Positions 9,925 to 20,289 of a stretch of DNA of 64,000 nucleotides are shown one piece after another. Positions within the stretch are counted from its first letter, which is position 1, and each line of letters begins with the position of its first letter. This DNA is from Anodontia alba (Eukaryota; Mollusca; Bivalvia; Lucinida; Lucinidae), in NCBI GenBank assembly GCA_964016985.1, contig OZ024828.1:78079869-78143868 (forward strand). Reading direction: 5' to 3'. Both the position numbers and the translations under genes were made by a program. The notes below the pieces were generated by a model, which did no database searches, was not told the DNA's origin, and worked only from the letters and a program-made list of their open reading frames with translations.

Positions 9925-12455
9925 GTATCAGCATAGCAATAGGCTCTATCACCAATTAAATCAGTGCACCAATCACTTTTAATAGCAAGTGCTTGTATCA
10001 GAAAAACAGAGGCCTTTGCCTATATCAGAAAACAAAGGCCAATATCAGTACTGGCTTATATCTGTACAGCAATAGTCTACATCAGCAAAGACCTATATCA
10101 GAACAGCAATGACCTTCAGCAGCGATGACTTGTATCATTAATGTTTTATATCACAATGCTAGTGAGCTACATTTATACATCAGTACAGAAATAGGTACAG
10201 CAAAGACCTATATCAGTACAACAATTGTCTCTTTCAGCACAGCAATGACCTATATATATATATCAGTAGAATAATTGTCTCTTAGCACAGCAATGGCCTA
10301 TATCAGTATAATAATTGTCTCTTTTAGCACAGCAATGACCTATATCAGTACAACAATAATCTATATCTGTTTAGCAATGACTGACATCAGTAAAACAATG
10401 ACTTATACCAGTACAACAATAATCTATATGTGTTTAGCAATGACTGACATCAGTAAAGCAATGACCTGTATCAGTACAACAATAATCTATATATGTTTAG
10501 CAATGACTGACATCAGTAAAGCAATGACCTGTATCAGTACAACAATAATCTATGTCTGTTTAGCAATCACTGACATCAATAAAACAATGACCTATATTAG
10601 TACAACAATAATTTATATCTGTTTAGCAATGGTTATAATAATTGTCTCTTTTAGCACAGCAATGACCTATATCAGTACAACAACAATCAATATCTGTTTA
10701 GCAATGACTGACATCAGTAAAGCAATGACATGTATCAGTACTACAATAATCTATATCTTTTTAGCAATGACTGACATCAGTAAAACAATGACTGACATCA
10801 GTAAAACAATGACCTATACCAGTACAACAATAATCTATATATGTTTAGCAATGACTGACATCAGTAAAGCAATGACCTGTATCAGTACAGCAATAATCTG
10901 TATCTGTTCAGCAATGACTGACATTAGTAAAGCAATAAACCTATATATCGGTACATTTGTACAGTAATGGCCTATATCAGTATAATAATTGTCTCTTTTA
11001 GCACAGCAATGACCTATATCAGTACAACAATAATCTATATCTGTTTAGCAATGACTGACATCAGTAAAGCAATGATCTGTATCAGTACAACAATAAACTA
11101 TATCTATTTAGCAATGACTGACATCAGTAAAGCAATGACCTATATCAGTACAACAATAATCAATATCTGTTTAGACATGAATGACATCAATAAAGTAATG
11201 GCCTGTATCAGTACAACAATAATCTATATCTGTTTAAAAATGACTGACATCAGTAAAGCAATGACCTGTATCAGTACAACAATAATCTATATCTGTTTTG
11301 CAATGACTGACATCAGTAAAGCAATGACCTATATCAGTATAACAATAATCTGTATCTGTTTAGCAATGACTGACATCAGTAAAGCCACAATCTGTATCAG
11401 TACAACAATAATCTATATCTGTTTAGCAACAGCAATGACCTGTATCAGTACAACAATAATCTATCACTGACATCAGTAAAGCAATGACATGTATCAGTAC
11501 AATAATAATTTATATCTGTTTAGCAGTGGTTGACATCAGTAAAGCAATCACCTATATTAGTATAACAATAATCTATACCTGTTTAGGAATGACTGACATC
11601 AGTAAAGCAATGACCTGTATCAGTACAACAATACTCTATATCTGTTTTGCAATGACATCAGTAAAGCAATGACCTATATCAGTTCATTAATAATCTATAT
11701 CTGTTTAGCAACGACTGACATCAGTAAAGCAATGACCTATATCAGTACAAAAATAATCAATATCTATTTTATAGCAATGGCTGACATCAGTAAAGAATGA
11801 CCTACATCAGTATAACAATAATCTATTCCTGTTTGGCAATGACTGACATCAGTAAAGTAATGACCTATATCAGTACAACAATGACCTCTATTAGCAGATC
11901 AAAGACCTATATCAATAAAGCAATGGCCTGTATCAGTACAGCAATTGCCTACATCAGTATAGCAGCAACAAATAGCTGACATCAGTATACAAAAATGTTA
12001 TATCAGTACAACAATGGCCTATATTAGAATAATAACTGTCTACATCTGTACAGCTATGTCCAATATCGGTACAGCTATAACATATCAGTATAGCAATGAT
12101 CTGATCATGGCCTATATCAATACAGCAATGACCTATATCAGCAATGTCCAATATCAGTACACCTATGACCTACATCAGCTATGTCCAATATCAGTACAGG
12201 TATGACCTATTTCCACAATGTCCAATACTAGTGCAGTTTGACCTATATCAGTACAGCAATGACCTAAATCAGTATAGCCATGACCTAATTATGGCCTATA
12301 TCAGTACAATAATGACCAAAATCTGAAAAAAGCCTATACAGTATGGCAACAGCTGATGTCAGTACCAGCAATAGCCTATGCACGTACAGCATTTGCCTAC
12401 CCCACATCAGTGCATCATGACTGACATTAGTATAGCAAATGACTACAATATTAGT
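9925..12455. repeat. 21-bp satellite with a 63-bp higher-order repeat
   Basis: The base unit is 21 bp, of the form CAGTACAACAATRACCTATA plus T. From about 10350 to 11800 three diverged monomers recur as an exact 63-bp block: CTGACATCAG falls at 10381, 10444, 10507 and 10570. The edges (9925-10270 and 12000-12455) hold only scattered single monomers. Because 63 is a multiple of three and the unit lacks stops in one frame, long frames of a threonine/isoleucine-rich 21-residue repeat appear at 10275-11470. They start and stop at indels and are not a gene. Confidence 0.9.
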
Positions 12456-12479
12456 ACATCAGTTGCTCCTAAAAGTATT

Positions 12480-12740
12480 TTGATTGTGTTGGGGTTTAAT
12501 GACACGTTGACCCTTGTGGGTCATTTTGTGTTGTCTCCCAGAGAAATGGAGAAGAGAGATAGAAGAGATAGTAGAGGAGATGAAAGAGAGGGACAGGGCA
12601 GAAAGAGGAAAATAAATGACAGTGAAGAAACAGAAGAAATAAAAACATTCCCCCTCTACCCATACCTGCTGCAATGATAGCAGGCCTTGCCCAAATGTAA
12701 GCCAATATCAGCTAGACGCCCTGTGACGCAAGATACCAGA
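12480..12740 (-). mobile_element. SINE-like retroelement, minus-strand copy
   Basis: In reverse complement it matches the element at 46982-47267: GGGCGTC, then CTGATATTGGCTTACA, then a body with TTTCTTC-rich tracts, ending in ACCCACAAGGGTCAACGTGT and TTAAACCCCAACACAATCA. Its head abuts the satellite-like tail at 12440. No protein is encoded. The frames on both strands here come from the low-complexity AGAGA/TTTCTC body. Confidence 0.65.
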
Positions 12741-12796
12741 CACCTTTGTCTCATCCAACCATCCTCTCTCAGTATAGTAATGGTTGATATTGTTAG

Positions 12797-12910
12797 GGAA
12801 ACTATTTTCAACCAGGAATTTTAGAGTAAACAGGTTACCCACAACTTGTATTTTTTTGGAAAATAACATCAGTACTTTTTGCTTTCTTAACTGGACTACA
12901 CAGCTATGGG
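12797..12910. repeat. FB-E foldback element, decayed
   Basis: ACTATTTTCAACCAGGAATTTTAG and GTTACCCACAACTTG, then TTAACTGGACTACACAGCTATG. Only part of one arm is recognisable. Confidence 0.35.
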
Positions 12911-12990
12911 GGATACCAAATAAAGTTTCTATGTACTTGGCAAGGCTGGAGAAAATGTAATAAACTTTCTGGCACTAAATTGGCCTTTAC

Positions 12991-13076
12991 CCTCTTTTAC
13001 AGTTCTTGTCATCTCTAGCATCCAGGGCAGAGCAAACTTTATGAATGAACAAATATTGCCACCAGGGACATAATCC
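12991..13076 (-). CDS. Candidate internal exon, unrecognised gene
   Basis: On the minus strand an acceptor (AATAAATTCCAG) and a donor (GAGG/GTAAAG) bound 86 nt that are open in one frame. The reading contains DYVPGGNICSFIKF and ALPWMLEMTRTVKE. It begins one nucleotide into a codon and leaves one nucleotide over. The candidate at 22337-22375 ends in the matching phase. No family is recognised. Confidence 0.4.
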
Positions 13077-13249
13077 CTGGAATTTATTACAAAACAGCAT
13101 TTCATGAGGGGAGCCATAATTTGTGTATAATACTGGATAATCAAATAAAACCTTTCTTAACTGACAACAGGTGTAGTGCTGTTTAATCTTCTACATTTCA
13201 GGCTCCGCATCTAAAAAGGTACTTTATCATACAGGTAAACAACATGGAC

Positions 13250-13412
13250 TAAAGCTCTAGATATACAAAAAGTGATAAACCAAAAGCAATATTTTTCTTA
13301 TTTTGTACACGAATGCGTATGTTGTGGGTACTCATTAGAAGTGCCTCAATGAGGCACTTCTAATGAGTACCCACAACATACATTTTTGTGAACAAATAAG
13401 AACAAAACTTAA
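13250..13412. repeat. FB-E foldback element, copy 5 (perfect core)
   Basis: GTTGTGGGTACTCATTAGAA / its complement is perfect, with GTGCCTCA-ATGAGGCAC at the apex. The ends AAAGCTCTAGATATA and AACAAAACTTA are shorter than in other copies. Confidence 0.75.
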
Positions 13413-13419
13413 GGCCCGC

Positions 13420-13676
13420 ATAAGGCCATTACTGGACCCTAATCAGGAGCTGTTTGGGGAGCGTCTACATAATTCTATACAGATTACATAAGGCCTCATC
13501 ATCATCAATACAGAATCTGAACGTTCAGAGCATGAACAGACACTGCGCAGATGTAGCAGCTGATCAGTTGCTGTACTGAGTATCACAGCTCTAACTCTTA
13601 GATGATGATGAGTAAATCAGATTTAAAACGTGTCAGCCCATGAGGGTCATTTGCATCATAATGGTATATTAATGCT
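13420..13676. repeat. Weak foldback and unique sequence
   Basis: CTCATCATCATCAATACAG at 13495 and GATGATGATGAG at 13602 form an inverted pair around a GCAGCTGATCAGTTGCTG stem. The remainder is unassigned. Confidence 0.35.
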
Positions 13677-13677
13677 A

Positions 13678-13797
13678 AATATTTTTCTTATTGGAGACAA
13701 TTTGCATGGAATGCCAAATCCTGTTTTCTGGGAAAAATGAGAAAAATATCATCAATTTGTTGTCTGGTAAAATTGTCCAGAGAGTGGTAAAGGTTAA
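13678..13797. repeat. TTAA-3 element, right half only
   Basis: GGAGACAATTTGCATGGAAT through GTCCAGAGAGTGGTAAAGG to TTAA. The left arm has been lost up to the apex. Confidence 0.7.
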
Positions 13798-13835
13798 CCT
13801 GGTCTGGTATTGCAAAGGCATCTTATTCTTAGACT

Positions 13836-14026
13836 AGATAAGATGTTGTTGTTTTTTTTATCATTTTTTTTTTTTTTTCAACTCTTTATTTTGCCATAAA
13901 AAAGTCATTTGTGGATACTTGTTAAAATTGCCTCATTAAGGCTATATTAATGAGCACTCACAATGTAAGTTTTGATTGCAAAATAAGAAAAAAATTATCT
14001 GGATACCCCTCGTCTGGGGCTTTGAT
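13836..14026. repeat. FB-E foldback element, copy 6 (diverged core)
   Basis: Left AGACTAGATAAGATG, right CGTCTGGGGCTTTG. The core is TTGTGGATACTTGTTAAAAT against ATTAATGAGCACTCACAAT, apex TGCCTCATTAAGGC. The T-rich stretch at 13853-13878 is the left arm. Confidence 0.65.
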
Positions 14027-14214
14027 TTGCATCCCTTATAAGGGTCCTTTTTTGCTTGTCAAGGTTCATTTCCATCCCCAATCATTGGCACTCACTGTAC
14101 ATGTGGGGTAAGTAATATGTGGGGCAAGGTGATCTCTGTTTATGCTAAAAGTGCACACCTGGCTCTCAGTTTGGTCTCAGCTCCCTAACTAGGATAAGCT
14201 GGGAATGAAAGGAC

Positions 14215-14435
14215 TAACCCTTAACCTGCCAATCACAACAATTGTCATCTGCTTTGTCATCTGCATGTGATTTTAAAAGTCATTTTTGCAAACTGTGTGG
14301 AGCAGTCTGATTGTGGTCCACACTGTTTGCCTGTATGCAAAAATAGGTTTGAAAAGTTTGCAAGAATATTCAGCAGACGACATAAACAGACGACATTTTC
14401 AGATGCAGGTTTTCTTGGCATTTTAAGGGTAAATT
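14215..14435. repeat. TTAA-5 foldback element, copy 1 (reverse orientation)
   Basis: TTAACCTGCCAATCACAACA at the left, and CGACATTTTCAGATGCAGGT with TTTCTTGGCATTTTAAGGGT at the right. The core GCAAACTGTGTGGAGCAGTC to GTTTGC is shortened. Confidence 0.7.
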
Positions 14436-14878
14436 AATGTTATGTAATGTCATGAGAGTTGGAACTATATTCATGCAGGACTTTAGATAATACAATGTTT
14501 TTCAAGTCAAATACAGACAAACCCATATTTACCCTGGTCCTGCTGATTTCGGATATGCCTGCCTTATCAAATGGTATAGATCCAGATCAGTTGGAAACCA
14601 ACTGATCTGGATTTGAAATGTTTGGCATTAAGTATGTGAATTTGTATCAACAACCTGGATCAAGTAATCTGATTGGCTGAAAATTAGAAGTGAGCATGGC
14701 ATCTTAATTTATTAAGCATGGCAAGGGTTAAGTAAGCACCTAAGGAAAGGCCATTAAGTGGTTACTTAAGACAGATGCTTACTTAATACAGGTAAATTTA
14801 CACTTATTTGGATTTAAGGGAACCACAAAGAGGCCTCTTAATATGTGATTGCTTTATACAGGTGGCCTTTAACCTTTA
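14436..14878. repeat. Dispersed repeat R, copy 1 (filled by TTAA-1)
   Basis: Same order as 15057-15317: ATGTCATGAGAG, then GATAATACAATGTT, ACAGACAAACC, GTAAGCACCTAAGGAAAG and ACTTATTTGGATTTAAGG. A TTAA-1 element interrupts this copy at 14529-14731, exactly where copy 2 has an unbroken TTAA. Confidence 0.75.
14529..14731. repeat. TTAA-1 foldback element, copy 7
   Basis: Left TTACCCTGGTCCTGCTGATT, right GCATGGCAAGGGTTAA. Apex reduced to GATCAGTTGGAAACCAACTG. Its empty site is visible at 15160-15163. Confidence 0.8.
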
Positions 14879-15056
14879 CCATTCTCTGGGCAAATTCAGC
14901 AGACGACAAACTGATGTTTACTTTTTTTCCAGAAAATAGGCTTTGATATTTCTGCAAATTCATTTGCATGAAGTGTCAAAGCCTATTTTCTGGAAAAAAT
15001 AAGAAAAAAATTTAAAATGTCTTTGTTGAATTTTTTACCCAGAGTGCTAAGCATTA
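14879..15056. repeat. TTAA-3 foldback element, copy 4
   Basis: TTAACCTTTACCATTCTCTG to AGAGTGCTAAGCATTAA. Apex shortened to GCAAATTCATTTGC. It separates the two copies of repeat R. Confidence 0.8.
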
Positions 15057-15317
15057 ATGTAACGTAATGTCATGAGAGCAGGGAATATGTTCATGCCGGA
15101 CTTTTGATAATACAATGTTGTTGTTTTTTTTTCAAGTAAACTATACAGACAAACCTGTATTAAGTAAGCACCTAAGGAAAGACCATTAAGAAGATGCTTG
15201 CTTAATAAAGATAAATTTACACTTATTTGGATTTAAGGAAACCAAAATGAGGTCTCTTAATATGCTATGCTTAATACACTAGATGGCCATTAAGTCAGGT
15301 TCCACCATAGTTTTACC
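15057..15317. repeat. Dispersed repeat R, copy 2 (empty TTAA site)
   Basis: Carries ACAAACCTGTATTAAGTAAG at 15149-15168, the uninterrupted version of the TTAA-1 target in copy 1. No coding content. Confidence 0.75.
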
Positions 15318-15690
15318 TTAACCCTTAAAGCGCCAAGAAAAACTGCATCTGAAAATGTCGTCTGTTAATGTTGTCTGCTGAATATTCTTTCAGACTTTTC
15401 AAACCTATTTTTGCATACAGGCAAACAGTGTTGACCCTGATCAGACTGCTCAGTTTGATCTGGGTCCACACTGTTTGCAAAAATGTCGTCTGTTAATGTC
15501 GTCTGCTGAATATTCTTGCAGACTTTTCAAACCTATTTTTGCATACAGGCAAACAGTGTGGTCCCTGATCAGACTGCTCCTAAAGGAGCAGTCTGATCTG
15601 GGTCCACACTGTTTGCAAAAATGATTTTTAAAATCACAAGCAGATGACAAAGCAGACGAAAATAGTTGTGACTGGCGCTTTAAGGGTTAA
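15318..15690. repeat. TTAA-5 foldback element, copy 2, internally duplicated
   Basis: TTAACCCTTAAAGCGCCAAG to TGGCGCTTTAAGGGTTAA. A segment of about 120 bp starting GTCTGTTAATGTYGTCTGCT and including a complete GCAAACAGTGT... hairpin occurs twice (15360 and 15487), so this copy carries two stem-loops. Confidence 0.85.
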
Positions 15691-15828
15691 ACTTATGTTC
15701 TGGCCCCTCAGTAGAATTTATTAGCAATCAGTGATGGCCCTCCCATAAGGGCAAGGAAAATAGAATGAAAGCACTGAAAATAATTTGCTTTTAACAAAGT
15801 ACTTGGAAAACAGGCCTGAGCAAACAAC

Positions 15829-15965
15829 TGAAGAAGCCAACTGATCTAGATCTGCATTGATTGTCACTCAGTAAATGAATTTATATCAACATTCTGGATT
15901 AAGTAATCTGATTAGCTAACAATTAGAAATGGGCATGGCAATTTATTCAGCATGACAATGGTTAA
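15829..15965. repeat. TTAA-1 element, right half only
   Basis: Starts at GAAGCCAACTGATCTAGATC and ends at GCATGACAATGGTTAA. The left arm is missing. Confidence 0.7.
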
Positions 15966-16087
15966 AATGTTGCAATATTTAGGGTAAATATGGCAAATGG
16001 ATCCTGGTAAGGATCATGAAAAGTCATAAAGATGTTGAGAATCTCTGCAGAACAAACTTCAGTTCAACAACATTGCAAACATTCCAG

Positions 16088-16317
16088 GGCCCAGTTGTTC
16101 AAAACTTAACCAAGCTAATGTAACATTAAAATTTCTATCTCGAAATATGGCAAATACATTGATATTGTTTGCTGAAGAAATGTGAGCAGCTGTTAGCTAC
16201 TCATATTTTTACAGCAAAAATATCAATGTATTTGAAAATACCTAAGCTACAACAGTTAAAAAGTTTGTCATTAATGAGCTTGTTAAGCCAACAATGCTTT
16301 GAACAACTGGGCCCAGA
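16088..16317. repeat. FB-G foldback element, copy 1
   Basis: GGGCCCAGTTGTTCAAAACT at the left, TTTGAACAACTGGGCCC at the right. The inner palindrome pairs AAATACATTGATATT with AATATCAATGTATTT around a GTGAGCAGCTGTTAGCTACT stem. Confidence 0.8.
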
Positions 16318-16337
16318 GAAATAGATTATGAAATCCA

Positions 16338-16494
16338 TAGCTCTATGTAAGGCACTTTTTCAACTAAAAAATATTTATACTTTCTTATTTTCCCACAAAA
16401 ACAAAAGTTGTGGTACTCATTAGAAGTGTATCACTGAAGTACATATACTTCTAAAGAGTATCCATAACATATTTTTTGTGGGGAAATTAGAAAA
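16338..16494. repeat. FB-E foldback element, copy 7
   Basis: Left AGCTCTATGTAAGGC. Core GTTGTGGTACTCATTAGAAG against CTTCTAAAGAGTATCCATAA with a stretched apex. The right end is truncated. Confidence 0.65.
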
Positions 16495-16533
16495 AGTCAA
16501 GCCAAATGTAATGAGAACCCACAATATATGCTA

Positions 16534-16746
16534 TTAAACCTTGTCAAGCTGAATAAATTAAGATGCCACACCTACTTCTAATTTTCAGCCAATCAGATTG
16601 CTTGACCCAAATTGTTGCTATAAATTCACATGCTTAATGACTAACAGTGCAGATCCAGATCAGTTGGCTTCTTCAGAAGCCAACTGATCTGGATCTACAC
16701 TGTTTGCAAAGGCAGGGTCTATCCTGGTCCAGCAAGTTAAGGGTTA
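16534..16746. repeat. TTAA-1 foldback element, copy 8
   Basis: Left TTAAACCTTGTCAAGCTGAA, right CAGCAAGTTAAGGGTTAA. Core and TTCTTCAGAA apex intact. Confidence 0.8.
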
Positions 16747-16799
16747 AGAAGAAATTATAAAATTACTGAAGCAGAAATCTGAAGATTCAGACAATGCCC

Positions 16800-17010
16800 A
16801 ATCATGTGCTTATGGGAATACAGTGGAACCTCAACTATTGGCCACCTCTCATCAGCAGCCACCATACCATAACAACTACTTTTCTGTTTTCCAAAAGTTC
16901 CATTTTACTATATATCAAACATCTCTATAACAGTCATCTTCTTACAACAGCCACTTTTATGTGTCCACAACATGGCTGTTGTAAAGAGGGTGCACTGACT
17001 GTGCAGTAAC
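16800..17010. repeat. Degenerate GCCAC-type repeat
   Basis: AGTGGAACCTCAACTATTGG, AGCAGCCACCATACCATAAC, ACAGTCATCTTCTTACAACA and similar phrases recur loosely every 30-45 bp. The open frame over it is not convincing. Confidence 0.35.
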
Positions 17011-17475
17011 TAGGTAAAATATGGTACATTGTTTTGGGAGATTCCCTCATACAAGCTCCAAGATGTATGTTTTCAGGAAGAAATGAAACAATGGTGCTGT
17101 CTGATAATTCTGCTTATCTCAAGCCCTGCAGTGGTCAACAAATTGGCTGTTCAGCAAAAGCCTTTTTTAAGGTCCACTGCCTCCTTCTTGTAATGATCTA
17201 TTTCCCATGTGGCTGAACTGGGAAAGCATTAGGAAGCAAAGAAAACCAACAAATTAACTTCTTTGGAGCTGGATAGCTTTTTGGTACATTCCTTTATACA
17301 ACTCATCAAATAGGAGAAGGTAGCAGAGATAAGAAATACAAATGATTAATATAAAACTATAGAAAACCTTGACATTTTTTGCATCAATACTTATTACCAA
17401 TTTCCCAGTCAAAATTGGTTTACCAGAGCCAAAAGTTAAGCTTTTGCTTGTTGCAGACAATTCTTAGCAGCTATT

Positions 17476-17690
17476 TTAATCCTTATCACTCTCTGGGTAA
17501 ATTCAGCAGACCACAAACTGATGATATTTTTCTATTTATTTTTTTTTTCCAGAAAATAGTCTTTGACATTTCATGCACGGAACAAATTTGCAAGAAATGC
17601 CAAAGCCTATTTTCTGGAGAAAAAAAAAAATATAAAAAATATTTCTGAATATCGTCTGCTAGAATTTTTACCCAGCATGCTAAGTGTTAA
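17476..17690. repeat. TTAA-3 foldback element, copy 5
   Basis: TTAATCCTTATCACTCTCTG to GCATGCTAAGTGTTAA. Apex replaced by a short unpaired CACGGAACAAATTTGC. Confidence 0.75.
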
Positions 17691-17732
17691 AATGATTTCT
17701 CACTTTTCTGTAGAAACTGTCCAGCAATTCAT

Positions 17733-17886
17733 TTTAACCCTAGCACTTCCCCAGCTAGTGGTGACTTTTGTCAACTGCTGACAGTTTGGACCAAGATCAG
17801 GCCCGACATTTATTTTGTCCGGCCTAATCTGGATCCAAACTGATTGACACTCTGATGGCATTACTGCAAGATATTTTTGAAAAGGT
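17733..17886. repeat. TTAA-flanked foldback, rare type
   Basis: TTTTAACCCTAGCACTTCCC at the left, GATATTTTTGAAAAGGTTAA at the right. Core ACAGTTTGGACCAAGATCAG to the complement of CCTAATCTGGATCCAAACTG. Only this copy is seen. Confidence 0.5.
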
Positions 17887-17890
17887 TAAT

Positions 17891-18042
17891 TTAATCCTTG
17901 TCCTGCTGAACCCGGCTATACCCTGCCTTTGCAAACAGTGTTGATCCAGATCAAATGGCTTCTGAAGAAGCCAACTGATCTGGATCTGCACTGTTTGCCA
18001 TTCAGTGTGAATTTAAATCAACAATCTGGATCAAGTAATCAA
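17891..18042. repeat. TTAA-1 element, truncated at right
   Basis: TTAATCCTTGTCCTGCTGAA and an intact hairpin, then CTGGATCAAGTAATCAAATT where it meets a TTAA-4 element. Confidence 0.7.
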
Positions 18043-18043
18043 A

Positions 18044-18427
18044 TTGCAGCAGATGATACTCTCTTTTTTTTCAGGGATGAGTCATGAAATGTCAAGCATT
18101 ATTTTCTCTAAATAAAAAATGGTAATACCCTGCAACTTTCATGTGGTGGCCAGATAACTGTCAAAAATTGATGAAATTTGCCCAGCAGCAATCCAAAACC
18201 AGTTCTCCACAATATTAATGCACATACCAAGTTTGGTGAAAATCCACTGATATTTGCTAAAGTTAGCATCCAGAAACAAAAATATGGACGGATGTACGCA
18301 TTACAGGCAGGCAGATGAACGGACACTCAGACAATCAATGTGAAACCATAACACCCCGCCACCCCACCAAAATATTTCAAATCGTCATCTGCTGCAGTTA
18401 TGATTGGAATTTTAATTTTAAGGGTTA
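18044..18427. repeat. TTAA-4 element carrying a second repeat
   Basis: Left GCAGCAGATGATACT, right ATCGTCATCTGCTGCAGTTA then GGGTTAA. Between about 18116 and 18350 lies an insert beginning GGTAATACCCTGCAACTTTC that also occurs at 33225-33450, again inside a TTAA-4 left half. Confidence 0.65.
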
Positions 18428-18600
18428 ACTCCTCTTAGAAGAAAACTGAGTCCTATTTTTAGGAAAAAAATAAGAAAAATTACACTGATGTCATCTATTT
18501 GATGACTTTGCCTGCAGATCGTCCAAATGTTAAATATGCAGTTTTCTAGACACTTGATGAAGTAATGTTTCAAGATGATTTTAACAGATTATTGGGATAG

Positions 18601-18794
18601 TTAGCCCTGGTCCTGCTGAACCCAGATATGTCCTGCCTTTGCAAATAATGTAGGGCCAGATCAGTTGGCTTCTGGATCTGCATTGTTTGTCAAAAAGTAT
18701 GTATTTTGTATCAACAACCTGGATCAAGTAATCTGACTGGCTGAAAATTAGAGTGGGTGTGGCATCCTAATTTATTCAGCATAGCAAGGATTAA
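18601..18794. repeat. TTAA-1 foldback element, copy 9
   Basis: TTAGCCCTGGTCCTGCTGAA to GCATAGCAAGGATTAA. The hairpin has collapsed to GATCAGTTGGCTTCTGGATC. Confidence 0.75.
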
Positions 18795-18796
18795 TT

Positions 18797-18950
18797 TAAG
18801 ATTTTTTGTTGTTAGTTTTGCAACAAATACATTGTAGGTACTCTCTGGAATTGCCTCTTGGCAATTCCAGAGAGTACCTACAAGGTATGTTTTGGTGCAA
18901 AATTAACAAAAAATACCTTTGGGTTACTCCATTTGTCTGGATCTATGTGG
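18797..18950. repeat. FB-E relative with a different apex
   Basis: TGTAGGTACTCTCTGGAATT / its complement is a perfect stem at 18831-18883 with GCCTCTTGGC at the tip. The outer right end is TTTGTCTGGATCTATG. Confidence 0.65.
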
Positions 18951-19015
18951 GATCCTGAAGTGTTGTCTTTTGGATCCACTTGACTCACTATGTTAGTTCT
19001 AGTCTCACTACAAGT

Positions 19016-19179
19016 CAGAGGTGTAAAATTCCCTCAAAACTTACTCGTCCTTATGGTCTAAATTTTTCATTTAGATGCTAAAAATGAAGAAAAAGTGAAG
19101 AAGGTTCCGAAAATCACACTCGCCCTGCTTTGAAATTTACTCGCAAATGCGAGTGGGCGAGTGGAATTTTACACCCCTG
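19016..19179. mobile_element. Small CAGRGGTG-ended MITE
   Basis: Inverted ends CAGAGGTGTAAAATTCC and GGAATTTTACACCCCTG, with inner ACTCGTCC / GCGAGTGGGCGAGTGG elements. CAAGT flanks both sides (19011-19015, 19180-19184), a possible target duplication. Ends are hAT-like. Confidence 0.65.
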
Positions 19180-19309
19180 CAAGTGTGACAATGACCAAGT
19201 GTGAGAAAGTTTCTAATTACTTGTAGAAGTTTGATGGATAAGTTCGAACACCCTGGCTTCCTCAGATACAATATTCACTCTGATCTACCAATGCCACTGT
19301 AGCCATTAT

Positions 19310-19390
19310 ATGGTAAATGTCCTAAAATTTCAAACACTTTATTCCATTCTTTTTTTGCCTAAGTTTTGCTTGTGCAGTTTTAGGCCAGCA
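19310..19390. repeat. FB-J left-end fragment
   Basis: GGTAAATGTCCTAAAATTTC and ACACTTTATTCCATTC match the left shoulder of the complete copy at 44346-44563. Confidence 0.5.
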
Positions 19391-19496
19391 AACAACTGCT
19401 TGCGCATTTCTTCCCATTCTGAATATGAAGCTGATTATATTCTTTTTAATTAGAATTATTCAATTATGCAAGAAGAAAAAGTAAAATCAATTAGCA

Positions 19497-19690
19497 TTCA
19501 CCACGCTATGGGCAAATTCTGCAGAGGACAAACAGACAATATTTTCTTATTTTTCCCAGAAAATAGGATCTGATACTTCATGCAAATTGTCTCCTCAGGC
19601 ATGAAGTGTCAAATCCTAGCTGTCTTCAAGGAAAAATAAGACAAATATGTCAAATGTTGTCTGCTGAAAATTTTACCCAACATGCATATT
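19497..19690. repeat. TTAA-3 foldback element, copy 6, eroded ends
   Basis: GCTATGGGCAAATTCTGCAG to TTTTACCCAACATGCATATT. Core GGATCTGATACTTCATGC / GCATGAAGTGTCAAATCC. Confidence 0.65.
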
Positions 19691-19934
19691 AGCTTACAGG
19701 TTTTGTAATTTACTACAGTAGTATTTTCAGTCTGCTGATAATTAATAACATTAAATAGCCTGTTGTTGCAATAAAAAAAGTTTTAAAAATAATCACAGAA
19801 AATGCTATAATAGGTGATGTCATTGTCACATAATTGACCTTTATCATGCTGACTTTAAGAGGAGATATTTTCCTCAATGAGGCAATTCTAATGAATAACC
19901 ACAAGATAGGTGTTGGTGCAAAAATAATAACATT

Positions 19935-20108
19935 TAACCCTGGTCCTGCTGAACCTGGATATGCCCTGAAGAAGCCAACTGATCTGGATCTGCACTATTT
20001 GTCATTAAGTATGGGAATTTGTATCAATAACCTGAATAAAGTAATCTGATTGGCTGAAAATCATAAATGAGTGTGGTATTTTAACTTATTCAGCACGGCA
20101 AGCGTTAA
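19935..20108. repeat. TTAA-1 element, left arm shortened
   Basis: TTAACCCTGGTCCTGCTGAA runs directly into GAAGAAGCCAACTGATCTGG, so the left half of the hairpin is missing. The right end is CAGCACGGCAAGCGTTAA. Confidence 0.75.
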
Positions 20109-20289
20109 CCTGAATAATCTAGGTATATTTCGAATGTTATCATTTTACATGTGGGCTGTGCCATTTGGGCATAATTGTGAACACAGAAGGCCCAGATCAG
20201 CCTGCGCATCCATGCATTCTAATCAGGACCTTCACTGTCTGCTAAAAGAATCACTGGCTACTATAGAATGTATCAATGGAGAGCTAAGG

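Noticed and set aside
10275..11470. Long open frames (230 and 167 codons) with a 21-residue repeat
   Set aside because: They follow the 63-bp satellite, break at indels and restart in other frames, and encode nothing but the repeat unit.
12459..12705. Phe/Ser-rich and Arg/Glu-rich frames
   Set aside because: Products of the pyrimidine-rich body of a SINE-like element; the copy at 47005-47264 gives the same pattern.
17254..17460. Minus-strand frame with LYKGMYQKAIQLQRS near 17275-17330
   Set aside because: The acceptor looks fair but the only donor is GTTAAT, and an in-frame stop follows immediately. Not strong enough to call an exon.
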